A stretch of DNA of 6,075 nucleotides. Source: Clostridia bacterium. GTDB taxonomy: Bacteria; Bacillota_A; Clostridia; Peptostreptococcales; Anaerovoracaceae. This document shows positions 1 to 5,102 of the stretch, piece after piece. A program made the position numbers and the translations under genes. A model generated the notes under the pieces. That model was not told the origin of the DNA and ran no database searches. It worked only from the letters and a program-made list of their open reading frames with translations. The stretch's first letter is position 1. The number at the start of each line of letters is the position of its first letter. The DNA lies in assembly GCA_024403175.1 (NCBI GenBank), contig JAKSSI010000089.1, positions 1-6,075 of the forward strand, written 5' to 3'.

Positions 1-294
1 AACCAATGATTGAATAACGTTATATCCTGCACCTAAAGGATCAGCTTCAGGATGCAACCATGTGGTTATTCTTGAAGATTGATATCCTCTTAAACCTTTT
101 AACAATAATATTGGGATAAATCCGCATGCACCCCATAATATTAATTGTAATGAACCACCGGCACAAATATATATTGCAACTGATGTAAATAACAAAAGTA
201 ATATCATTTGCAGTAAAAGAGATTTTTTGAATACTATTTTCAATAAAAATTGATCTGAATTTTTGAATTTTACGACAAAAGCACGAAAAACGAC
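1..294 (-). pseudogene. SEDS (FtsW/RodA/SpoVE) family fragment, apparently 5'-truncated, runs off the window start
   Basis: Read on the minus strand this frame gives a hydrophobic stretch ending in SSRITTWLHPEADPLGAGY and NVIQSL. This is the conserved SEDS block seen in FtsW and RodA (R-x-R-I...DP-x-x-DP-x-G-x-G-Y...QS). SEDS proteins are polytopic membrane glycosyltransferases that polymerise lipid II. In the family about 190-200 residues precede this block. Here an in-frame TAA (297-295) lies only about 75 codons before it, the first ATG is at 207-205, and no upstream helices or DLGTA-type motif are visible in any minus frame. The 3' part continues beyond base 1. Most Ile codons are ATA and Leu is often TTA, unlike the genes to the right. 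The family call is firm. Whether this is a decayed remnant, a rearranged gene or an assembly join cannot be decided here. Confidence 0.65.
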
Positions 295-323
295 TTAAAT
301 TCAGTAAAACTTATAAAAAGCGT

Positions 324-359
324 AAAATCAGAGGTTAAATATCCTCTGATTTTTGTTTT
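324..359 (+). terminator. Rho-independent terminator with no visible upstream gene
   Basis: A perfect 11-bp stem, AAAATCAGAGG (324-334) and CCTCTGATTTT (343-353), encloses an 8-base loop and is followed by a T-rich tail (TTTTGTTTT) reading on the + strand. The A-rich sequence on the left side could make it work on the minus strand too. No + strand coding frame of any length ends before it, and the SEDS frame on the other strand runs away from it. It insulates the promoter at 357-385. Confidence 0.8.
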
Positions 360-385
360 ACTTGCTATTGTCTGTACGCTATAAT
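357..385 (+). promoter_or_regulatory. Sigma-A-type promoter for the Fe-S protein gene
   Basis: TTTACT (357-362, 4 of 6 matches to TTGACA) and a perfect TATAAT (380-385) are separated by 17 bases. The leader to the ATG at 406 would be very short, about 15 bases, and holds the ribosome site GAGGTGG. No room is left for a riboswitch. Confidence 0.7.
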
Positions 386-405
386 GTTCGCGAGGTGGTA
401 TTTAA

Positions 406-1248
406 ATGGAAAAGTTGACTGAAAAATTGGCGCAGTTTGTAATGACTCGCGAAGATAACTTAATCAGTGCTGAGAATGCAATTTATCCTGAGCTTGCGGG
501 TATGCCGATGTATGAGGCTCCGCTTGTTGCGGTTGCAGATGCTAACGACCCAATTTTTACAACAGAGTTTAGAAAGCCAAATGTAATTAATCCAAATTAC
601 TGGTCTCCGCAGCAGTGGCTTGAAGGCGCTCAGTCTGTTATTAGCTTTTTCTTGCCATTTACTGAAGAAATTAGAAAATCTAATGTCTCTTTAAAAGATG
701 AGCCTTATGAAGAGGGGTTAAATCAGCTTGCCAGTGCAGCTTGGCTTCATGCAAGAATTGAAGGGCAGAGTTTTTTAGAAGAAGTTTGTAAATACATTCA
801 GCAGCTTTTAGCCGAAGAAGGATATGAGTCTGTAACTCCTGCAATTGATCCAAGATTTACAATGCTTGCTCCTATTGTTTCAAACTGGTCTGAAAGACAC
901 ACTGCTTATGCAGCAGGTCTTGGCACATTCGGTTTGTCTAAAGGACTCATTACAGAAAAGGGGATGGCTGGCAGATTTGGCAGTGTTATTACTACTGCAA
1001 AACTTCCTGTTACAAAGCGCCCATATTCTTCACCGTTTGAATACTGCACTATGTGCGGCGCTTGTGCTAAGCGTTGCCCTGTAAATGCTATCGACCCAGA
1101 AAAAGGCGTAGCTTTAGGAAAGAATCATATGATTTGTGCCCCATACGTAAATGGCGGCAAATTGCCACCACATGGACCTAATAAGATTGCTAGATACGGC
1201 TGCGGCAAATGCCAGGTGGGCGTTCCTTGTGAATTCAAAAGACCTTGA
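406..1248 (+). CDS. Double [4Fe-4S] cluster protein, epoxyqueuosine reductase (QueG)-like
   Basis: A 280-residue soluble, probably cytoplasmic protein. The middle region (about 161-195, with RHTAYAAGLGTFGLSKG) matches the AGLG...G segment of the QueG family. The C-terminal part has a ferredoxin motif C214-x2-C217-x2-C220-x3-C224-P and a second set, C244, C266, C269 and C275 (YGCGKCQVGVPCE), enough for two [4Fe-4S] clusters. QueG uses such clusters with cobalamin to reduce epoxyqueuosine in tRNA to queuosine. Here the second cluster ends in C-x5-C instead of QueG's C-x3-CP and there is no C-terminal HEAT-like extension, so it is shorter than typical QueG. It may instead be one of the uncharacterised relatives often annotated as epoxyqueuosine reductase. 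The start is fixed by GAGGTGG seven bases upstream and by the promoter. It overlaps the next gene by four bases. queA lies 1.9 kb downstream. Confidence 0.78.
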   Translation: MEKLTEKLAQFVMTREDNLISAENAIYPELAGMPMYEAPLVAVADANDPIFTTEFRKPNVINPNYWSPQQWLEGAQSVISFFLPFTEEIRKSNVSLKDEPYEEGLNQLASAAWLHARIEGQSFLEEVCKYIQQLLAEEGYESVTPAIDPRFTMLAPIVSNWSERHTAYAAGLGTFGLSKGLITEKGMAGRFGSVITTAKLPVTKRPYSSPFEYCTMCGACAKRCPVNAIDPEKGVALGKNHMICAPYVNGGKLPPHGPNKIARYGCGKCQVGVPCEFKRP

Positions 1249-2855
1249 ATAAATTAAAAGAATATTTAAAACTTAATTACAAAGCATTAGCTTTGAAAGT
1301 AGCATTGATTACTACATTATCTATGCTACTTTCTTTTGTGTGCGGTATTGCTGAATATAGCGAAGCCTCTGATATTGTGTTCTTTGGAATAGTACTAAGC
1401 TGCTTATCCATTGTACTTGGAATTATCTTTGGCAAATTTTTTATTGGTTTAATTGTTACTTTTATTCCGACAGCTATTATTGGAATTATCGGTTTTTATA
1501 AGCTTAGAATAGCCGGTGTTCCATTCTCGTTTGCTGATTTTTATCTTATCGGTCAGTCACTAAACATTGCAAAGCTTAACAAAGATTCAATCAGTTTTAC
1601 ACCTATGGTAGGGCTAATTGCTATTTGTGCAATTGCTTCCTGTGTGCTGTTTTACTTTGCAGATAAGAAGCTTGGTTTTAGCAAGAAAAGCATTAAGGCT
1701 AAGCTGATTTCTGCAGTTGCTTTTATTCTTGTATTTGTAATTGTTCAGCCGTTTACTCCGGCTTATGGATCTATGCTGAATCTTTGGGTTGAGGCGATGC
1801 CTAAGCTTGGATTGTTTGAAGAAGAAATTGATACAGCAGAACTGCTTGCAAATATTTCCGATGAGACAGTTGTTCCTTATGAAAAGAAGCCAAACGTAAT
1901 TATGATTCTTTCTGAATCATTCTTCGATGTTACAAAGCTTGCTGGCGTCAATTATGCTTCCGACCCAGTTAAAGAATTCCACGATTTGCAGAAAGAATCT
2001 ATTTACGGAAAGTTCTATACAAGAACTCTTGGTTACGGCACATGCGACATTGAAATGGAAATCCTTACAGGTATGAATACAAGTTATCTTGGTAAGGATT
2101 TGCATTTAAGCGAAATGGATTTAAACACGCTTGCTTTAAATGATAGCGTACCTAAGCTCTATAAAAACGATGGCTACGAAACGGTTTATATCCATTCCTT
2201 TAACGACCAAATTTACAACAGATCTCGTTTTCTTCCAACCGTAGGCTTTAATAATATTTATTTTTCTGGAGATTTAAATGAACTTCTTTATCCAGAATTT
2301 AACTTAACTAAGTCTGAATATTACTATCAGCTGTCGGTGGATTATCTTGAAAAAGAGTATTATTCCGATATGCTTATTGCAGACTCTGTAATAAAGGTCT
2401 GCGAAAACACCGATGATCCTGTTTTCTGTTTTGCAGCAACAATGGCTAATCACACTCCGTTTGGTGCAGACAAATATTACGAATATGATTATGAGTTCAC
2501 AACGGATGTTGAATTAAATGAGGAGGCAATAGCCTCTATAAATCCGCTTACTCAAGGGGTCGCAAATGCTTCAAAGATGCTTGGCCAGCTGACAGACTAC
2601 TTTAGAGAAAGCGAAGAACCAACTATCATTATTTTCTTTGGCGACCACAAACCGAATATTCCAATTTCAAACGATTCGAATTTGTATATGGAGTTAGGCT
2701 TAATTAATTCCACTATTAACAGATGGACAGACGAAGAAAAAGAAGTAATGCTTTCAACGGATTATCTTATTTGGGCGAACGATGCGGCTTATTTGGATGC
2801 TGAGCAGGGTACAAAGAAAGATGAAACAGTTAACTTTATGGGGCTTGATATCTAA
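1245..2855 (+). CDS. LTA synthase family membrane phosphoglycerol transferase-like protein, interrupted by an in-frame stop
   Basis: Residues 1-175 hold about five membrane helices (near 14-34, 44-62, 64-86, 121-139, 153-171). They are followed by an extracytoplasmic alkaline-phosphatase/sulfatase-fold domain from about 215 (KPNVIMILSESFFDVT). By comparison with LtaS, the metal and catalytic residues are E224, T266 (in GYGTCDIE), D467 and H468 (FFGDHKPN); substrate-site candidates are H317, R326 (NR) and H403 (NHTPFG). All are present. LtaS moves glycerol phosphate from phosphatidylglycerol onto a growing polymer; the substrate here is unknown. The start is TTG at 1245, sharing TTGA with the upstream stop, without a good ribosome site of its own, so translation is probably coupled. 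ATG at 1323 is in frame but would cut the first helix. The frame stops at TAA 2853-2855, about 64 codons before a family-like C-terminus ends. Confidence 0.85.
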   Translation: MNKLKEYLKLNYKALALKVALITTLSMLLSFVCGIAEYSEASDIVFFGIVLSCLSIVLGIIFGKFFIGLIVTFIPTAIIGIIGFYKLRIAGVPFSFADFYLIGQSLNIAKLNKDSISFTPMVGLIAICAIASCVLFYFADKKLGFSKKSIKAKLISAVAFILVFVIVQPFTPAYGSMLNLWVEAMPKLGLFEEEIDTAELLANISDETVVPYEKKPNVIMILSESFFDVTKLAGVNYASDPVKEFHDLQKESIYGKFYTRTLGYGTCDIEMEILTGMNTSYLGKDLHLSEMDLNTLALNDSVPKLYKNDGYETVYIHSFNDQIYNRSRFLPTVGFNNIYFSGDLNELLYPEFNLTKSEYYYQLSVDYLEKEYYSDMLIADSVIKVCENTDDPVFCFAATMANHTPFGADKYYEYDYEFTTDVELNEEAIASINPLTQGVANASKMLGQLTDYFRESEEPTIIIFFGDHKPNIPISNDSNLYMELGLINSTINRWTDEEKEVMLSTDYLIWANDAAYLDAEQGTKKDETVNFMGLDI

Positions 2856-3050
2856 AAGCTTGGAAGAATTCAGCTTACCGAGGAGTGGAGACTTCTTGAA
2901 TATGTTAGAACAAAATTCCAGTGCTGGACAAGATTTTATATGATTGATAAAGACGGCGTTATGGGAAGTGTTTATAATTATGTAAACCATAAGGAAAATT
3001 ATAACTTTATAAAGGCTCTAAAACGCTACTATAACCAGAAGTATTTCTAA
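2856..3050 (+). pseudogene. Detached C-terminal tail of the LTA-synthase-family gene, in frame after a premature TAA
   Basis: After the TAA at 2853-2855 the same frame stays open for exactly 64 codons to TAA 3048-3050. It reads KLGRIQLTEEW, then RTKFQCWTRFYMIDKDG and ALKRYYNQKYF. The composition (aromatic-rich, D-x-D-G turn, final QYD/KYF-like end) is what follows the GLDLLKL-type segment in clostridial members of this family. No frameshift is needed; one base change (for example TTA to TAA) would restore a 601-codon gene. The tail has no ribosome site or credible start. It is therefore probably untranslated unless the stop is read through or is a sequencing error. Confidence 0.75.
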
Positions 3051-3058
3051 AAAATACT
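3040..3058. repeat. AT-rich inverted repeat across the end of the LTA-synthase-family gene
   Basis: AGTATTT (3040-3046) pairs with AAATACT (3052-3058) around a 5-base loop that includes the start of the final stop codon. The stem is weak and no T-tract follows on the + strand, so it is not a convincing terminator. Some transcription from upstream may continue into queA. Confidence 0.35.
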
Positions 3059-3077
3059 AAAGAAAATGCATGCTTCG

Positions 3078-3086
3078 TGGTATACT
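3078..3086 (+). promoter_or_regulatory. Extended -10 promoter for queA
   Basis: TGG followed by TATACT (3081-3086) forms a TGn-TATACT extended -10 element, 35 bases before the queA start. No good -35 hexamer is seen at 16-18 bases spacing, which extended -10 promoters tolerate. Confidence 0.45.
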
Positions 3087-3121
3087 AGACAAGTTATTAA
3101 ATTATAAAAAAGGACACATAG

Positions 3122-4153
3122 ATGAACGTTAGCGATTTTAATTATGAATTACCTGTAGAGCTTATAGCTCAGGCTCCTTCTGCAAAGAGAGACGGCTGCA
3201 GGCTGATGGTAATGAATAGAAAAGATAAAAGCATAGAACACAAGGTTTTCTCAGATATTTTGGATTATCTTGTTCCTGGAGACTGTTTGGTTTTCAACGA
3301 TTCCAAGGTTATTCCAGCTAGACTTTTCGGTGAAAAGGAAGAAACCGGCGCGCAGGTGGAATTTCTGCTTTCAAAAAGGCTTGATGGCGATGAATGGGAA
3401 ACTCTTGTTAAGCCTGGAAAAAGACTTAAGCCTGGCCACATTGTAAGCTTTGGCAATGGCAAACTTAGAGCTGAAATTCTTCGTATGGGAGAAGAGGGTA
3501 CACGAATTGTTAAATTCATGTACGACGGCGTGTTTATGGAAATTTTAGAAGAGCTGGGCGCTATGCCTCTGCCTCCATATATCACTCGTAAGGCTGAAGC
3601 TGGCGACAAAGATAGATACCAAAACGTGTATGCAAAGTACGAAGGATCTGTTGCTTGCCCAACTGCCGGACTCCACTGGACAAAAGAACTTATCGATGCC
3701 GCAAAAGCCAAAGGTGTAGACATTGCTTATGTTACTCTGCACGTTGGAATTGGAACGTTTAGACCGGTTTCTGTAGATAAAGTTGAAGATCATCATATGC
3801 ACTTTGAGGAATACTCTGTAAGCCCTGAAAATGCCGAGATTATAAACAAGGCAAAGGCTAGAGGCAGTAGAATTATCTCCGTTGGAACCACTGCTTGCAG
3901 AACTTTAGAAAGTGCCACAGACGAAAACAGTGTGCTTAAAAGTGGCAGCGGAAGCACAGGCATTTTCATCTATCCGGGTTACAAATTTAAGATGGTTGAT
4001 TGCCTTACTACAAACTTCCATCTGCCTCAGTCAACACTTCTTATGCTTATCTCTGCTCTCTACGATAGAAAAGAAATCATGAAGGCTTATGAAGAGGCTG
4101 TAAAGGAAAGATATATGTTTTTCTCTTATGGCGACGCCTGCCTAATTATATAA
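3122..4153 (+). CDS. queA: S-adenosylmethionine:tRNA ribosyltransferase-isomerase
   Basis: A full-length (343 aa) cytoplasmic QueA. It transfers and isomerises the ribosyl group of S-adenosylmethionine onto preQ1 at tRNA position 34 to form epoxyqueuosine, the penultimate step to queuosine. Family blocks run in order: [19 protein letters not shown] (10-28), [12 protein letters not shown] (59-70), KPGKRLKPG (97-105), [20 protein letters not shown] (165-184), [10 protein letters not shown] (207-216), HHMHFEEY (224-231), [11 protein letters not shown] (254-264), [14 protein letters not shown] (296-309) and the C-terminal [12 protein letters not shown] (331-342). Minor departures are Cys at 25, 179 and 340 where Ser, Ala and Met are common, and Met332 where the Arg of YRFFSYGD is usual. 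ATG 3122 is supported by AAAAGGA seven bases upstream and by the [11 protein letters not shown] opening. The product of this enzyme is the substrate of QueG, and a QueG-like gene lies upstream. Confidence 0.97.
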   Translation: MNVSDFNYELPVELIAQAPSAKRDGCRLMVMNRKDKSIEHKVFSDILDYLVPGDCLVFNDSKVIPARLFGEKEETGAQVEFLLSKRLDGDEWETLVKPGKRLKPGHIVSFGNGKLRAEILRMGEEGTRIVKFMYDGVFMEILEELGAMPLPPYITRKAEAGDKDRYQNVYAKYEGSVACPTAGLHWTKELIDAAKAKGVDIAYVTLHVGIGTFRPVSVDKVEDHHMHFEEYSVSPENAEIINKAKARGSRIISVGTTACRTLESATDENSVLKSGSGSTGIFIYPGYKFKMVDCLTTNFHLPQSTLLMLISALYDRKEIMKAYEEAVKERYMFFSYGDACLII

Positions 4154-4157
4154 TTAG
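4142..4157. repeat. 16-bp perfect palindrome over the queA stop codon
   Basis: CTAATTATATAATTAG is its own reverse complement. It covers the last codons and stop of queA and ends ten bases before the -35 element of the metQ promoter. It could be an operator half-site pair placed just upstream of RNA polymerase, but it is almost pure A/T and may be chance. It has no loop, so it is not a terminator. Confidence 0.35.
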
Positions 4158-4166
4158 ACATTGTTA

Positions 4167-4195
4167 CTGACACACATATTTTGTTGTGATATAAT
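4167..4195 (+). promoter_or_regulatory. Strong sigma-A-type promoter for metQN
   Basis: CTGACA (4167-4172, 5 of 6 matches) and a perfect TATAAT (4190-4195) stand 17 bases apart, with an added extended -10 TG at 4187-4188. This is the best promoter in the window. The resulting leader, about 55 bases and very A/T-rich, is too short for a SAM-I (S-box) riboswitch or a T-box. Confidence 0.85.
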
Positions 4196-4255
4196 AGAAA
4201 AATCTATTTTCATATATAAAAATAAAATAATATAAATTCCAGGAGGATTAAAACC

Positions 4256-5101
4256 ATGAAAAAAGCATTATCACTTGTACTTGCACTTGTACTTGTTTTA
4301 AGCTTCGTAGCATGCGGAAAGAAGGAAACAAGCGTTACAATCGCAGTTCCAAACGACACATCCAATGAAGCTCGTGCACTGCTTCTTCTCGAAGCTCTCG
4401 GCTACATCGAAGTAGACGATAAGGCAGGCATTACAGCTACAGTAAAAGACATTACAAAGAACCCAAAGAACATTAAGTTCAACGAAGTAGAAGCTGCTCA
4501 GCTTCCAAACGTTCTTAAGGACGTAGACTATGCAGTAATCAACGGAAACTATGCTATTCCTGCAGGTCTTAAGCCAGCTGATGCTCTTGGCATCGAAGGT
4601 TCTGCATCCCCATATGCAAACATTCTCGTAGTAAAGCAGGGCAATGAAAAGACACCTATCATCGTTGCTCTTAAGGCTGCTCTTGAATCCAAGCAGGTTC
4701 AGGACTACATCAAGAAGACATATCCAGATGGATCCGTTGTTACAACAGTTGACAACCCAACAGATGGTTATGACAAGTCCGTAGATTATGCAGCACTTTC
4801 TGGCAATACTGTAACAGTTGCAGCTACACCAGAACCACATGCATCCATTCTCACAAATGTTGTTAAGGACATTCTTGCAGCAAAGGGAATTACACTTAAG
4901 GTTGTTGAATACACAGACTACGTTCAGCCAAACCTCGTAGTTGAATCCGGAGAAATTGATGCTAACTACTTCCAGCACGAACCATATCTTAACGACTTCA
5001 ACGCTGAACAGAAGACACACCTCGTAACAATTTCTTACATTCACTGCGAACCAATGGGTCTCTTCGGCGGAAAGCAGAAGACACTTGATGCTTTAAAGTA
5101 A
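4256..5101 (+). CDS. metQ: Methionine ABC transporter substrate-binding lipoprotein MetQ with circularly permuted domain order
   Basis: A 281-residue lipoprotein: MKK, hydrophobic core, then a lipobox-like FVAC with C20 as the lipidated residue, and a Lys/Glu linker. The family is NlpA/MetQ, which captures methionine outside the membrane for MetN/MetI. The halves are swapped. Residues 26-165 (VTIAVPNDTSNEARALLLL, DITKNPKNIKFNEVEAAQLP, VDYAVINGNYA, SPYAN, QDYIKKTYPDGSVV) are normally the C-terminal half. A linker (166-183) follows. Residues 184-281 (NTVTVAATPEPHASIL, EYTDYVQPNLVVESGEIDAN, YFQHEPYL, CEPMGLFGGKQKTLDALK) are normally the N-terminal half, which usually reads straight on into the PNDTSNE motif. 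Likely ligand contacts on both halves are kept: the Tyr-Phe-His of NYFQH, R40, the Asn residues of NGNYA, and N122. AGGAGG nine bases before the ATG fixes the start. Codon use suggests high expression. metN follows after one base. Confidence 0.93.
   Translation: MKKALSLVLALVLVLSFVACGKKETSVTIAVPNDTSNEARALLLLEALGYIEVDDKAGITATVKDITKNPKNIKFNEVEAAQLPNVLKDVDYAVINGNYAIPAGLKPADALGIEGSASPYANILVVKQGNEKTPIIVALKAALESKQVQDYIKKTYPDGSVVTTVDNPTDGYDKSVDYAALSGNTVTVAATPEPHASILTNVVKDILAAKGITLKVVEYTDYVQPNLVVESGEIDANYFQHEPYLNDFNAEQKTHLVTISYIHCEPMGLFGGKQKTLDALK
4272..4295 (+). repeat. Two perfect 12-bp tandem repeats inside the MetQ signal peptide
   Basis: CACTTGTACTTG occurs twice in direct contact (4272-4283, 4284-4295). 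The unit is four codons, so copy number changes keep the frame and only lengthen or shorten the hydrophobic core (SLVL, ALVL) of the signal peptide. Confidence 0.8.
4331..4750 (+). other. Relocated C-terminal half of MetQ (now first)
   Basis: Encodes residues 26-165. In canonical MetQ this block begins after the first hinge crossing (…SLDEL.. then VAIPND…) and runs to the C-terminus. Here it is fused directly behind the lipobox linker. All expected motifs are present in their own internal order, with no stop or frameshift, so the half looks complete. Confidence 0.85.
4751..4804 (+). other. Linker joining the old C-terminus to the old N-terminus of MetQ
   Basis: Residues 166-183 (DNPTDGYDKSVDYAALSG) match no conserved MetQ motif. 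They resemble the variable, polar spacer that normally lies between the lipobox Cys and the first strand of MetQ lipoproteins. They may be what is left of the mature N-terminus of a second fused copy (inference). Confidence 0.55.
4805..5098 (+). other. Relocated N-terminal half of MetQ (now last)
   Basis: Encodes residues 184-281. It starts with the first strand motif VTVAATPEPHASIL and ends at GGKQKTLDALK. In a canonical protein the chain would cross the hinge here and continue with the VAIPNDTSNEARALLLL segment, but TAA (5099-5101) follows at once. The cut is therefore at a lobe boundary and not inside a secondary structure element, by family knowledge. Confidence 0.85.
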
Positions 5102-5102
5102 T

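Noticed and set aside
259..382. A + strand frame reading VKYPLIFVLLAIVCTL through the terminator and promoter
   Set aside because: It has no ATG/GTG/TTG start with a ribosome site, and it overlaps a hairpin terminator and a promoter.
845..1084. A second + strand frame inside the Fe-S protein gene
   Set aside because: It is out of frame with a well supported gene, has no ribosome site and gives a low-complexity Leu-rich product.
2853..2858. Programmed readthrough of the TAA
   Set aside because: The context TAA AAG CTT has no known readthrough signal such as CARYYA and no obvious downstream structure; a point mutation is simpler.
3040..3060. Terminator between the LTA-synthase-family gene and queA
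   Set aside because: The inverted repeat is only seven mostly A/T pairs and no T-run follows on the + strand.
3265..3723. A 152-codon open frame antisense to queA
   Set aside because: It lies wholly inside a clear, full-length QueA, is Ser/Pro-rich and shows no recognisable motif or start signal.
4200..4255. SAM-I riboswitch or T-box before metQ
   Set aside because: The leader is too short and A/T-rich, with no paired helices or conserved core.
4298..5044. A 248-codon open frame antisense to metQ
   Set aside because: Its product is Cys- and Val-rich with no domain, and it has no ribosome site. It arises because metQ avoids codons whose complement is a stop.
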